From the NCBI RefSeq assembly GCF_030123365.1, contig NZ_CP126107.1, positions 419,501-483,500 of the forward strand: a stretch of 64,000 nt of DNA. The letters are read 5' to 3'. Positions within the stretch are counted from its first letter, which is position 1, and each line of letters starts with the position of its first letter. The notes under the pieces are model-generated. The model saw only the letters and a list, made by a program, of their open reading frames with translations. It had not been told where the DNA came from and ran no database searches. Of this stretch, positions 27,726-36,957 are shown piece after piece. This DNA is from Neobacillus sp. SuZ13 (GTDB lineage: Bacteria; Bacillota; Bacilli; Bacillales; Cytobacillaceae). The translations under genes were made by a program, and so were the position numbers.

Positions 27726-27757
27726 AGCCATTTCCATTTTGTGGAGATGGCTTTTTT
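27726..27757 (+). terminator. Riboswitch-controlled terminator before metE
   Basis: AGCCATTTCC pairs with GGAGATGGCT (one wobble) around ATTTTGT, followed by TTTTT, 42 bases before the metE start. Confidence 0.85.
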
Positions 27758-27798
27758 GTATTTGGGAATTTTGTAACTATAAAAAGGAGGAATGAAAA

Positions 27799-30090
27799 AT
27801 GAATTTAGTTAGTACAGCTATTGGTTACCCGTATATTGGTGATAACCGGGAGTGGAAACGATGTCTAGAATCTTATTGGAAGACAGCGATATCAGAGGAG
27901 CAATTCAGTATAGATATGAAAACGATTCGCTTAAATAATTTGAAGCGCCAGCAATCATTAGGCTTGGATTTACTAACAGTTGGAGATTTTACCTTTTATG
28001 ACCGGATGCTAGACCATGCGGCAATGTTCGGAATGGTTCCAAATCGTTATCAGTGGACAGGTGATGAAGTAAATCTATCAACCTATTACGCAATGGCACG
28101 AGGAGCAAAGAATGTAGTAGCATGTGAAATGACAAAATGGTTTAACACAAACTATCACTACATCGTCCCTGAGTATGAAGGCCAGTCATTAAGATTAACG
28201 AAGAATTACATATTAGATTATTTTCTAGAAGCCAAACAGGATTTAGGTCTAATTACAAAGCCTACCTTAATCGGTCCTTTTACTTTTGTGAAATTAGCGA
28301 AAGGATACGATGCCAAATCGAAAGCATTGTTTATTTTAAAACTCCTACCACTCTATGTACAAGTATTACAGCAACTTGTAAATGCAGGCGCCCAGTGGAT
28401 TCAAGTGGAAGAACCCGCACTAGTCCTTTCACTTACAGCGGAGGATGTAAAACTAGTCCAAGAGATTTACAAACAATTAGCAGCACAAGTACCGGCTGCC
28501 AAAATCATGTTACAAACCTATTTTGAAGGATTATCAGCGTATGAAGAACTATCTCAATTACCGGTTGCTGGGCTTGGTCTTGATTTCATCCATGGTTCTG
28601 AAGAGAATATGACCTCACTTCGAAAATACGGCTTTCCCCAAGACAAAGTATTAGGAATTGGTATCATCAATGGACGGGATATTTGGCGGGCAAATTTGGC
28701 TGAAAAAGCATTCAATATAAAAGCTGTTTTATTATTAAGCGGTGTAAATGAAGCTTGGATTCAGTCATCATGTAGTTTGCAGCATGTACCTGTGACGACG
28801 AAGGCAGAAACACGTATTGATGCCACATTAAAAAATGCCCTATCATTTGCAGATGAGAAAATTGTGGAGCTAACACAGTTAACAGCCTATGTGTGTGACG
28901 AGGCGTGTCCAGGAAATAAGAGTGTGTCAAAAAGTATGAAAGCGACCCAAGCATTAGAACAGCATGAGGCGCGGAAAAATGTACGTGTGAAGGAGCTTGA
29001 GTTACAAGTAATACCCGAACATTTTGCCCGTCCATTGACATTTAACGAACGCCAGCCTTTGCAGAAGGAGGCATTAAAATTACCAGATTTTCCAACCACA
29101 ACGATTGGCAGTTTCCCTCAGTCGGATCTAGTAAAACGTAAACGAACAGCCTGGCGGAAAAAAGAACTTACTGACGCTGCATATGCAGTGTTCTTGGAGG
29201 AGGAAACAGCTCGTTGGATTCAAATTCAAGAAGAGATTGGACTGGATGTTTTCGTACATGGTGAATTTGAGCGAACGGATATGGTTGAGTACTTTGGAGA
29301 AAAGCTAGAAGGTTTTGCTTTTACAGAAAAAGCATGGGTGGTATCCTATGGTTCACGCTGTGTCAAACCACCAATTATTTATGGTGACATCGAGTGGACC
29401 GCTCCAATGACCGTGAAGGAGGTAGAAGCTGCCCAGCAATTAACGTCAAAATATGTGAAAGGGATGTTAACAGGTCCTGTCACCATCCTAAATTGGTCTT
29501 TTGTCCGTGATGATATTTCACGTGAACAAGTAGCCAACCAACTTGCTTTAGCGCTGAAAGAAGAGATAAAAGCGTTAGAAGATGCAGGCATTGTCATTAT
29601 TCAAGTAGATGAACCTGCATTACGTGAAGGATTGCCATTACGCCAAGAAAAATGGGCGGACTATTTAGCATGGGCAGTCAATGCCTTTAAGTTAGCTACT
29701 TCCAGTGTGAAAAATGAGACCCAAATTCATACCCATATGTGTTATTGCGAGTTTAATGACTTTATTAAACCTATTCGTGCCCTTGATGCAGATGTTATTT
29801 CAATCGAAACGTCTAGAAGTCATGGGGAGCTAATTCAATCTCTTAAGCAAAATCCATACGAACTTGGGATTGGTTTAGGAGTGTACGATATTCATAGTCC
29901 ACGAGTGCCAGGTGTAGAAGAGATCAGTACAATATTAAAAGATAGTTTAGCGGTTATTTCAAAAGAACAGTTCTGGGTTAATCCTGATTGTGGTTTAAAA
30001 ACACGTCATGAAGAAGAAGCCATTGCATCTCTTAAAAATATGGTGACTGCTGCCCGGAAACTCCGCCAACAGCTGCATCAAACGGTTTAA
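27799..30090 (+). CDS. metE: Cobalamin-independent methionine synthase
   Basis: A 763-residue enzyme that transfers a methyl group from methyltetrahydropteroyl-glutamate to homocysteine. Two barrel halves are visible, joined near residue 420, with the second starting LPDFPTTTIGSFPQ. Predicted zinc ligands are His646 and Cys648 (HTHMCYCEF) and Cys731 (NPDCGLKTR). The AAAGGAGG site sits 8 bases before ATG 27799. Its control by a B12 riboswitch implies the cell can also use a cobalamin-dependent route or import B12. Confidence 0.97.
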   Translation: MNLVSTAIGYPYIGDNREWKRCLESYWKTAISEEQFSIDMKTIRLNNLKRQQSLGLDLLTVGDFTFYDRMLDHAAMFGMVPNRYQWTGDEVNLSTYYAMARGAKNVVACEMTKWFNTNYHYIVPEYEGQSLRLTKNYILDYFLEAKQDLGLITKPTLIGPFTFVKLAKGYDAKSKALFILKLLPLYVQVLQQLVNAGAQWIQVEEPALVLSLTAEDVKLVQEIYKQLAAQVPAAKIMLQTYFEGLSAYEELSQLPVAGLGLDFIHGSEENMTSLRKYGFPQDKVLGIGIINGRDIWRANLAEKAFNIKAVLLLSGVNEAWIQSSCSLQHVPVTTKAETRIDATLKNALSFADEKIVELTQLTAYVCDEACPGNKSVSKSMKATQALEQHEARKNVRVKELELQVIPEHFARPLTFNERQPLQKEALKLPDFPTTTIGSFPQSDLVKRKRTAWRKKELTDAAYAVFLEEETARWIQIQEEIGLDVFVHGEFERTDMVEYFGEKLEGFAFTEKAWVVSYGSRCVKPPIIYGDIEWTAPMTVKEVEAAQQLTSKYVKGMLTGPVTILNWSFVRDDISREQVANQLALALKEEIKALEDAGIVIIQVDEPALREGLPLRQEKWADYLAWAVNAFKLATSSVKNETQIHTHMCYCEFNDFIKPIRALDADVISIETSRSHGELIQSLKQNPYELGIGLGVYDIHSPRVPGVEEISTILKDSLAVISKEQFWVNPDCGLKTRHEEEAIASLKNMVTAARKLRQQLHQTV

Positions 30091-30096
30091 ATCATT

Positions 30097-30128
30097 AGAG
30101 CCTTTTCCATTTTTAGAAAAGGCTCTTT
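30097..30128 (+). terminator. Terminator of metE
   Basis: AGAGCCTTTTC pairs with GAAAAGGCTCT around CATTTTTA, followed by TT. Confidence 0.8.
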
Positions 30129-30150
30129 GGGTTGTTTAATTAAACATCAC

Positions 30151-30174
30151 CACCTAGGCAAATGTGCATAAAAT
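30151..30174 (+). promoter_or_regulatory. Possible mother-cell sporulation promoter (sigma-E or sigma-K)
   Basis: CATAAAAT (30167-30174) matches the sigma-E -10 consensus CATACAAT at 7 of 8 positions, and an AC dinucleotide 16 bases upstream fits the sigma-K spacing. No good sigma-A promoter is seen. Confidence 0.3.
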
Positions 30175-30210
30175 GATGAAAGCACAATAATGGAGGTGTG
30201 ATGTTCCCAA

Positions 30211-32382
30211 ATGATGTTCAATCATTATTATAGAAATAATCCGTTCGATATTTATAGACAATACAAGCAATTACAGGCTCAAAACGAACAATTAAGAAAA
30301 AGAATAAAAGAATTAAAGCGACTTGTAGGGAATCAGAATTTAAGGGCGAATGACCAAAACTGGGAAATGCATTTGGCCGACCAGGGAAATACGAATTTTT
30401 CTAGTGCCATCTTGCCTGCTGATTTGACGTTATTGACGTTAAAGAAAGATCCATTTAATAATGCTTCTGCATTATTTAGTGTAAATCAAAATCAACTGTA
30501 TTCGGTTGAACGAATCTCGAAAAAAATACTCTCTGCCACCGACTTGGATACTTATAAAGAGAGATGGAATTTTTCAATAGAAGAACAGAATGGGTTTCTT
30601 GATTTAATAGCAAGAGACGGAGTAATTTACGCTTCAACGATGACAAAAATTTATGCGATTAAAGATAACGGAAGCGCTCCACAGACACTTTGGACCGTTG
30701 ATAGCTTTGCGAATCGCCTTTTAATTGACCAGAATACGTTGTTTTATTTAACAAGAACAACTGAAGGTTTGAATGCAATTGGTACGGTTGATGTAACTAC
30801 GGGTCAAAGAAAGTGGACATATCCCCTTAAATTCCAAGAGCAGTTGGAAGGAGTTTTCGCTGCTGGCGATAACCGACTGTTTGCAAATATACGGAATCCA
30901 GTTCAAATGACATCCAAAATGTATGCATTCGACACCTCCACAGGCACGGTGCTTTGGACATATAATCTTGACTCAAGTTTGCCTATTTATGGGGCCCCTG
31001 TCTATAAAGACGGGAAGCTTTACTTCGAAACGAAACCGGCGACGACAAGAAATATCTGGGCATTGGAAGGCGCAAGTGGAAGAACATTATGGAAGTTTAG
31101 CCCCACGGGTATGTTTACACAACCTCTATCTGTAACGAGTGATTCTTTAATTGTCCTAGATGAGACCAATATCATCTCGGTAGACAAAAATACCGGAGTG
31201 CAAAAATGGAAGACCTTGTATGCAGAACAGTTTGTTGCTGGTGGACTTCAGACCGTTAAAGGGTCAAGTGGAATGGTCGTAGCCTCTGATAAAATTATTT
31301 TGGCAAATTACAACAAAATAAAATTCTTTAATATCGCAAATGGTCAGCTGATTTATTCAACTCTTCAGCTGACACCAACTACTGGCGCATCTGGCTTGCG
31401 GCCAATCGGCGTCATCAAAGACACGATTTTTGTAACAGAGACGAATCAATTTCTATATACGTACGCCGTTCCAAAAACATCCCAGTTAGATACAGAAAAG
31501 CCAACGGCAACAATCGATTTACCAGCAGTCAGCCAGCTTACTATGCAGGATGGGAAGAACCAAATTAAAATTCCCATTACCATCAGTGAAACCGCAGATA
31601 TGGATGTAACCATTGTGGATGAAAGCGGCCAGCTAGTTCAGACCATTGGGTGGGGACGCCACTTGAAGGGTACATCCAATTTTTATTGGGATGGAAAAAA
31701 CAGCCGTGGCTTTAATGTAATCCGTGGAAACTACTATCCAATTGTAAAACTTACAGATCTTGCTGGGAATAAGAATGAATATACAGCACGTGACAAATCC
31801 ATTCTGATTACAGAAGGTTTTGGTTTAACCTTGAAAAATTCCAATTTGCGCTCGGCAGCCACCACTCAAAGCACTATCCTAACAACAATCCCCGCTGGTT
31901 CAGAAGTGATTATAACTGGAGAAACGGGTGATTGGTATCAGATTGAGTACAGGATTATAAGCGCGGTTCTAAAAGGATATGTCTCCAAACCATTAATCAA
32001 AGTTCCAACCAATCAGGAGATTCAAGCAATCGAAAATGCTAAGACAAGGACAAACGTCAATGTTAGATCCAATCCTGGAACTCAGTATGATACAAAGATT
32101 GTGCTCCCGATGAATACAGATATAATAATATATTCCGCAATCGGAGACTGGTATTCAATAGAATACAAGAAAGACATCAATACTCCGGATTCTGGGTATG
32201 TTGCAAAATTTACTGTAACCCTTCCAACAGTATCAACCGTTGAATACACTGTTGTTGCTGGAGATTCGCTTTGGAAGATAGCTCAGAAGAATGGTGTAAC
32301 GATTGACTCTATTGTCAAAGCCAATAACCTCGATCCCAATCAACCAATTTATATTGGACAAAAACTGACCATAGTGAAATAA
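30211..32382 (+). CDS. PQQ-type beta-propeller protein with FlgD-like, two SH3b and one LysM domain
   Basis: A 723-residue modular protein. A charged coiled-coil (about 14-45) opens it, followed by a PQQ-like beta-propeller (about 60-420, with repeats such as STGTVLWTYNL and ASGRTLWKFSP), a FlgD-type Ig-like domain (about 430-535, with FYWDGKNSRGFNVIRG), two bacterial SH3 domains (about 540-605 and 612-670) and a C-terminal LysM (from YTVVAGDSLWKIAQ). It has cell-wall-binding modules yet no signal peptide. Together with a sigma-E/K-like promoter this suggests a spore coat or cortex protein made in the mother cell. GGAGG lies 16 bases before ATG 30211; ATG 30214 is also possible. Confidence 0.8.
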   Translation: MMFNHYYRNNPFDIYRQYKQLQAQNEQLRKRIKELKRLVGNQNLRANDQNWEMHLADQGNTNFSSAILPADLTLLTLKKDPFNNASALFSVNQNQLYSVERISKKILSATDLDTYKERWNFSIEEQNGFLDLIARDGVIYASTMTKIYAIKDNGSAPQTLWTVDSFANRLLIDQNTLFYLTRTTEGLNAIGTVDVTTGQRKWTYPLKFQEQLEGVFAAGDNRLFANIRNPVQMTSKMYAFDTSTGTVLWTYNLDSSLPIYGAPVYKDGKLYFETKPATTRNIWALEGASGRTLWKFSPTGMFTQPLSVTSDSLIVLDETNIISVDKNTGVQKWKTLYAEQFVAGGLQTVKGSSGMVVASDKIILANYNKIKFFNIANGQLIYSTLQLTPTTGASGLRPIGVIKDTIFVTETNQFLYTYAVPKTSQLDTEKPTATIDLPAVSQLTMQDGKNQIKIPITISETADMDVTIVDESGQLVQTIGWGRHLKGTSNFYWDGKNSRGFNVIRGNYYPIVKLTDLAGNKNEYTARDKSILITEGFGLTLKNSNLRSAATTQSTILTTIPAGSEVIITGETGDWYQIEYRIISAVLKGYVSKPLIKVPTNQEIQAIENAKTRTNVNVRSNPGTQYDTKIVLPMNTDIIIYSAIGDWYSIEYKKDINTPDSGYVAKFTVTLPTVSTVEYTVVAGDSLWKIAQKNGVTIDSIVKANNLDPNQPIYIGQKLTIVK

Positions 32383-32442
32383 TCCTTTTTCAGGTAAAGG
32401 TGAAGGGCAGAGTATATATGAAAGGGATGTATAAGAATTTAT

Positions 32443-32470
32443 TTGACATTTCTAATCGAAGTGTTAACAT
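32443..32470 (+). promoter_or_regulatory. Sigma-A promoter of the tenI-thiF operon
   Basis: A perfect TTGACA (32443-32448) with 16 bases to TAACAT (32465-32470), 42 bases before the TPP aptamer. Confidence 0.6.
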
Positions 32471-32511
32471 TAACCATGCAAGGGAATTTTTATAAATGAA
32501 TAAATAACAAT

Positions 32512-32603
32512 CCGCTAGAGGTGCCTTTTTAAAGGGCTGAGATTGAAGTGATACTTCGGGACTCTATGAACCTGATCTGGGTTATACCAGCGTAGGGAAG
32601 TGG
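32512..32603 (+). ncRNA. TPP riboswitch controlling tenI-thiOSGF
   Basis: The thi-box blocks AGAGGTGCC, GGGCTGAGA, a variable hairpin, GAACCTGATCTGG and ATACCAGCGTAGGGA are in order. A terminator hairpin follows at 32647. This is the second copy in the window and closely resembles the one before thiC. Confidence 0.95.
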
Positions 32604-32646
32604 AAGCATGGATATTTGAAGAATCATTTTTATATTTCAAATTATC

Positions 32647-32679
32647 AACCACTTTCTTATCAAAAGGAAGTGGTTTTTT
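32647..32679 (+). terminator. Riboswitch-controlled terminator before tenI
   Basis: AACCACTT pairs with AAGTGGTT, with inner CTT/AAG, followed by TTTT. Confidence 0.8.
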
Positions 32680-32719
32680 GTTTTTCACTTTATTTCATTG
32701 AGATTCGGAATCGTGATTA

Positions 32720-33370
32720 TTGGGGGTGACTTGTATTTTAACTAGTGTTAAAGAGTTACATATTATATCCAATGGTAAAATGCCGATCGAGCAGCTATGT
32801 GAAATTGTCATGGATATTCATCCATATGTAACCGCGATTCACTTACGAGAAAAACAGAAAACAGCGAGGGAACTTTTTCAAGCGGTTGAACTATTAACCA
32901 AGACAAACCTGTCACTATCAAAGATTATAATCAATGATCGTGTGGATGTTGCCTTAGTTACAAAGGCTGGCGGGGTTCAATTAGCCTTTCATAGTTTAGA
33001 TGCAGCCATTGTAAAAGGGAATTTTCCTCAGCTTAAGGTAGGAAGTTCCATCCACTCCTATGTGGAAGGACAAAAAGCAAAAGAAAAGGGTGCTGATTAC
33101 ATGCTTTTCGGCCATGTCTTCCCTTCACAATCAAAACCAGGAATGACCCCTAAAGGCCTTGAGGAGTTATCAAGGATCACACAATTAGAGGTTCCGGTAA
33201 TTGCCATTGGAGGCATAACCCCCGAGAATACGGGACGGGTACTAGATGCTGGGGCAAAAGGAATCGCGGTCATGTCAGGGGTATTGGAAGCTCGGGATCC
33301 ATTATTAGCAGTAAAGGCTTATTTAAATGTATTAAGAGATGGAGATGGAACAAGTGGAAAATTCATTTGA
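32720..33370 (+). CDS. tenI: Thiazole tautomerase TenI (ThiE-like fold)
   Basis: A protein of about 205-216 residues with the TenI/ThiE TIM-barrel blocks HLREKQKTARELF, DYMLFGHVFPSQSKPG and IAIGGITPEN. TenI isomerises the thiazole phosphate made by ThiG. The start is unclear: in-frame options are TTG 32720 and GTG 32726, neither with a ribosome site, while the strong GGGGGTGA (32722-32729) best places initiation at ATT 32735. Homologous TenI proteins begin near the ELHIIS motif, which fits the last. It overlaps thiO and heads the operon; tenA and thiD, usual partners in B. subtilis, are absent here. Confidence 0.9.
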   Translation: MGVTCILTSVKELHIISNGKMPIEQLCEIVMDIHPYVTAIHLREKQKTARELFQAVELLTKTNLSLSKIIINDRVDVALVTKAGGVQLAFHSLDAAIVKGNFPQLKVGSSIHSYVEGQKAKEKGADYMLFGHVFPSQSKPGMTPKGLEELSRITQLEVPVIAIGGITPENTGRVLDAGAKGIAVMSGVLEARDPLLAVKAYLNVLRDGDGTSGKFI

Positions 33371-34484
33371 TGTTGCCATTATCGGAGGAGGGATTAACGG
33401 ATCCTCCATTGCCTATCAACTAGCAAAAATGGGAAGAAAAGTAATCATAATTGAGAAGGAACGATTGGCTTGCCAAGCTTCCAGTGCGGCTGCCGGTATG
33501 CTGGCAGCACAAGCGGAGATTGAACAAGATGGTCCTTTATTCCAGTTGGCATTAAAGAGTCAAGCAATGTTTTCTACTCTCTCAAGTGAGTTATTTGAAT
33601 ATTCGGGAATTGATATCGAGTTTGTGAATAAAGGAATGCTAAAAATTGCAGAAACGGAAGAAATAGCAGCAGAGGTAAAAAAACAGGTCAGCTATCAAAG
33701 GAATTGGGATCCAACTATAAAATGGCTGGATGGAAAGGTATTACGAGAAATGGAACCGTCTTTAGCACCAAGTGTTGTTGGAGGGATGTATCTCCCAAAC
33801 GATGGACATGTGCAGCCAGCAAAGTTAACACAAGCGTTTGCACATGCGGCTGTTTATTTTGGAGCGGAAATTCGTGAAAATACGGAGGTTCTTTCTTTTA
33901 TTTTTGAAGACGGTCAGGTTAAAGGGGTTAAAACGACCAATGGTGTCATACATAGTGAACAAGTTGTCGTGGCCACCGGAGCTTGGGCAGCGAAATTAAT
34001 GCGTGAATCGGGTTTGGACATTAGCGTGTATCCTGTTAAAGGAGAATGCTTTTCCGTTCGAACGGAGGAGCCGATTATTAACACGACTATTTTTTCCGAC
34101 AAACGCTGTTATCTGGTACCAAAACGGAATGGGGAAATTTATATTGGTGCTACCATGCTTGAAAATACCTTTGATAACAAGGTTACACCCGAAGGGATTG
34201 CTTCATTAATAGAAAGAGCGACTAAGTTAGTTCCTCAGATTAAGGAAGCAGCATGGGAGCGAGTGTGGTCAGGATTCAGACCGCAGACAGGCGATGGAAT
34301 CCCTTATATTGGCGAGCATCCAAAATGGAAGAAATTGTTCGTGGCAGCAGGGCATTTTCGAAATGGGATTTTATTAAGCCCTATTACAGGGAAAATAGTA
34401 GCTGACCTATTAGCAGGTAGACGGCAAGATGAGGCTCTTCTCGCAGCTTTTCACCTTGAAAGACACAAAGAGACAGTTGGTTAG
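33354..34484 (+). CDS. thiO: Glycine oxidase, thiamine thiazole synthesis
   Basis: A 376-residue FAD enzyme of the DAO family that oxidises glycine to dehydroglycine for ThiG. The dinucleotide motif VAIIGGGINGSSIAYQLAKM opens the protein, YPVKGE lies in the middle, and GFRPQTGDGIPYIGE with AGHFRNGILLSP closes it. I start at GTG 33354, which has GGAG 9 bases upstream and gives an N-terminus of the same length as B. subtilis ThiO; ATG 33339 and 33345 are alternatives. The start overlaps the end of tenI by 17 bases. Confidence 0.93.
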   Translation: MENSFDVAIIGGGINGSSIAYQLAKMGRKVIIIEKERLACQASSAAAGMLAAQAEIEQDGPLFQLALKSQAMFSTLSSELFEYSGIDIEFVNKGMLKIAETEEIAAEVKKQVSYQRNWDPTIKWLDGKVLREMEPSLAPSVVGGMYLPNDGHVQPAKLTQAFAHAAVYFGAEIRENTEVLSFIFEDGQVKGVKTTNGVIHSEQVVVATGAWAAKLMRESGLDISVYPVKGECFSVRTEEPIINTTIFSDKRCYLVPKRNGEIYIGATMLENTFDNKVTPEGIASLIERATKLVPQIKEAAWERVWSGFRPQTGDGIPYIGEHPKWKKLFVAAGHFRNGILLSPITGKIVADLLAGRRQDEALLAAFHLERHKETVG

Positions 34485-34494
34485 GAGGTTCATG

Positions 34495-34698
34495 ATGGAA
34501 GTAATATTAAATGGCGAGTATATCCACTTACCAGAGCATATCATATTTGTTTCGGATGTTCTCAAACATTATGAAATCCATGATAAGGTCATTGTCGTGG
34601 AAGTAAACGGTGAAATCTTAACCAAAATAGATCACCAAAGTACTAGATTATCAGATAAAGATCGAATTGAAATAGTCCATTTTGTAGGAGGCGGTTGA
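34495..34698 (+). CDS. thiS: Sulfur carrier protein ThiS
   Basis: A 67-residue ubiquitin-like protein ending VGGG; the C-terminal glycine is thiocarboxylated by ThiF plus a sulfur donor and feeds ThiG. AGGAGG precedes two adjacent ATGs (34492, 34495); spacing favours the second. A third terminal Gly is a small variation on the usual GG end. It lies 10 bases after thiO and one base before thiG. Confidence 0.93.
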   Translation: MEVILNGEYIHLPEHIIFVSDVLKHYEIHDKVIVVEVNGEILTKIDHQSTRLSDKDRIEIVHFVGGG

Positions 34699-34699
34699 C

Positions 34700-35467
34700 A
34701 TGTTAAAAATAGGTTCATTATCCTTTCAATCTCGTTTGTTTCTAGGAACGGGAAAGTATCCAAGCTATGACATCCAAAAGGAAGCAGTGGAAGTTTCCAA
34801 AGCAGAAATCCTCACGTTCGCGGTAAGACGAATGAATATTTTTGAATCAAGTCAGCCGAATTTCTTAGAACAGCTAGACACCAATAAATATACGCTGCTG
34901 CCTAATACAGCGGGTGCGAAAACAGCGGCAGAGGCCGTCCGTATCGCAAAATTAGCAAAAGCATCCGGCCTATGCGATATGATTAAAGTGGAAGTGATTG
35001 GCTGTGATAAAACATTACTTCCTGACCCGATTGAAACCCTAAAGGCGACAGAAGAATTAGTGAAGGAAGGATTTATTGTCCTCCCTTATACCTCAGACGA
35101 TGTTGTTTTAGCTAGGAAACTTCAAGAAGCTGGCTGTCATGCTGTCATGCCAGGGGCCTCGCCAATCGGATCTGGTCAAGGGATCATCAATCCCGTAAAC
35201 CTTAGCTTTATTATCGAACAAGCTGTCGTTCCTGTTATTGTTGATGCCGGAATTGGCTCACCTGCCGATGCGGCTTTAGCGATGGAATTAGGAGCCGATG
35301 GCGTCTTATTGAATACGGCTGTGTCAGCGGCCAAAGATCCAGTAAAAATGGCAAAAGCAATGAGATTAGCGATTGAAGCTGGACGTTTAGGCTATGAGGC
35401 CGGCCGAATCGAGAAAAAGAGATATGCCACAGCAAGCAGTCCCAAAGAAGGAATGAGTATCGGGTGA
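34700..35467 (+). CDS. thiG: Thiazole synthase
   Basis: A 255-residue TIM-barrel enzyme that builds the thiazole ring from DXP, dehydroglycine and ThiS thiocarboxylate. The catalytic lysine region ([17 protein letters not shown], near residue 95), the [12 protein letters not shown] loop and [20 protein letters not shown] are all present. GGAGGCGG lies in the end of thiS, 7 bases upstream. Its stop overlaps the thiF GTG start by 3 bases. Confidence 0.96.
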   Translation: MLKIGSLSFQSRLFLGTGKYPSYDIQKEAVEVSKAEILTFAVRRMNIFESSQPNFLEQLDTNKYTLLPNTAGAKTAAEAVRIAKLAKASGLCDMIKVEVIGCDKTLLPDPIETLKATEELVKEGFIVLPYTSDDVVLARKLQEAGCHAVMPGASPIGSGQGIINPVNLSFIIEQAVVPVIVDAGIGSPADAALAMELGADGVLLNTAVSAAKDPVKMAKAMRLAIEAGRLGYEAGRIEKKRYATASSPKEGMSIG

Positions 35468-36483
35468 TTAATCGGTACTCACGACAAGAACTTTTTTCAC
35501 CCATTGGAAAAGACGGGCAGCAGCGAATTTTCGATAAACATGTACTCATAATTGGAGTGGGAGCACTCGGATCAGCATGCGCAGAAGCACTTGCCCGTGC
35601 TGGAATTGGTAAACTAACCATTGTTGATCGTGATTATGTAGAATGGTCCAATTTACAGCGGCAGCAGTTATATACAGAAGAAGATGCCAAAAATCGAATT
35701 CCTAAAGTAATAGCGGCCAAAAACCGCTTAACAGCCATTAACTCTTCTGTGAAAATTGAGGCAATCATTGCGGATGCCTCTGTGTCAGAACTGGAAGACT
35801 GGGCCAAAAAAGTTGATCTTATTATGGATGCAACGGATAATTTTGAAACAAGAATGATCATTAACGATGTATCCCAAATGTATGGTGTCCCATGGATTTA
35901 CGGTGCTTGCGTTGGAAGCTATGGAATCTCCTACACGATCATTCCTGAAAAAACACCTTGCCTTTCTTGTTTAGTAGAAACCGTTCCTCTTGGAGGATTA
36001 ACCTGTGATACAGCTGGAATTATTAGTCCAGCTGTGAACATGGTCGTTTCTTTTCAAATAAGCGAAGCATTGAAAATTTTGGTGGGTGACTTGGATTCAT
36101 TGCGAAATAAACTCGTTTCTTTTGATTTATGGAAAAACCAATATAGTTCCATACAAGTAGATAAATTGAAAAAGAGGGATTGTCTTTCTTGCGGGGAAGA
36201 ACGTACTTACCCTTATTTATTATTCGAAAATCAAACAAAGACAGCTGTGCTATGTGGAAGAGATTCAGTTCAGATACGTCCTTCTATACCTGCCATTCGT
36301 GATTTGGATGCTTTAGAAAAAATATTGGCAAATCAAGGAGGAGCCGTGGAGCGAAATCCTTACCTCTTATCGTATACTGTGAATCCTCACCGATTAGTAG
36401 TTTTTAGAGACGGAAGGGTTTTAGTACATGGAACGAAGGATATATCCGAAGCAAAGGCGCTATACCATAGATACCTAGGTTAA
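35464..36483 (+). CDS. thiF: ThiS adenylyltransferase (E1-like), ThiF
   Basis: A 339-residue MoeB/ThiF-family enzyme that adenylates the C-terminus of ThiS. It has the nucleotide motif [20 protein letters not shown] (about 30-49), the ATP-contacting RQQLY segment, and two CxxC zinc pairs (PCLSC and DCLSCG). The last 80 residues form an extra domain found in Bacillus ThiF/MoeB proteins. It starts with GTG 35464 inside the end of thiG, so translation is coupled. Last gene of the operon. Confidence 0.93.
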   Translation: MINRYSRQELFSPIGKDGQQRIFDKHVLIIGVGALGSACAEALARAGIGKLTIVDRDYVEWSNLQRQQLYTEEDAKNRIPKVIAAKNRLTAINSSVKIEAIIADASVSELEDWAKKVDLIMDATDNFETRMIINDVSQMYGVPWIYGACVGSYGISYTIIPEKTPCLSCLVETVPLGGLTCDTAGIISPAVNMVVSFQISEALKILVGDLDSLRNKLVSFDLWKNQYSSIQVDKLKKRDCLSCGEERTYPYLLFENQTKTAVLCGRDSVQIRPSIPAIRDLDALEKILANQGGAVERNPYLLSYTVNPHRLVVFRDGRVLVHGTKDISEAKALYHRYLG

Positions 36484-36538
36484 TTAGAATGAAACAACTT
36501 CAGACTCTATAATTACTAAATTAATATCAACTGTTTAA

Positions 36539-36565
36539 GGAGAGCAAACGTGCTCTCTTTTTTTT
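36539..36565 (+). terminator. Terminator of the tenI-thiF operon
   Basis: GAGAGC pairs with GCTCTC around AAACGT, followed by eight T residues. Confidence 0.88.
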
Positions 36566-36611
36566 ATTTAAACTATTGGCTGTGTTCAAGGTTAATATCT
36601 ATTTTGGCACT

Positions 36612-36744
36612 CTGTTGACCTTCGTTCCAGGCATGAAGACTCCTGCGGGAGTACGGGGCAGGGGAGACCCCGCAGGAGCAAAGCGACGAGGAGGCTCCCC
36701 GGCACGCCCGCGGAAAGCGAAGTGCCTGGAACGGAAATCAACAG
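36612..36744. repeat. GC-rich 133-bp structured repeat element (REP/MITE-like)
   Basis: An imperfect 22-bp inverted repeat bounds the element (CTGTTGACCTTCGTTCCAGG at the left, the complement of CTGTTGATTTCCGTTCCAGG at the right). The interior is far more GC-rich than its surroundings and folds into nested stems such as CTCCTGCGGG with CCCGCAGGAG. Frames across it are artefacts. I recall similar elements scattered in Bacillaceae genomes; only one copy is visible here. The flanks up to 36957 hold no gene, just a possible TTGACT at 36864. Confidence 0.75.
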
Positions 36745-36957
36745 ACAAGTTAAATACACCCAAACTATTAACAAGGCATAAGGGATAATCGCCACCTTTA
36801 ATGGGGGGAGTTTTTTTAGATTACTAATATTAGTTATAAATTTGTATAATGAACTAGAAAAAATTGACTATATATACATTTTTTATAAAAATTAAATTTT
36901 CCTCAAAATCATAAATCTTTTTCGAAATATTCTCGTTAGCATAGTGGAGGTGAGAAA

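Noticed and set aside
36576..36795. Plus- and minus-strand frames of about 70 codons
   Set aside because: Both simply read through the GC-rich repeat element, which lacks stops because of its composition.
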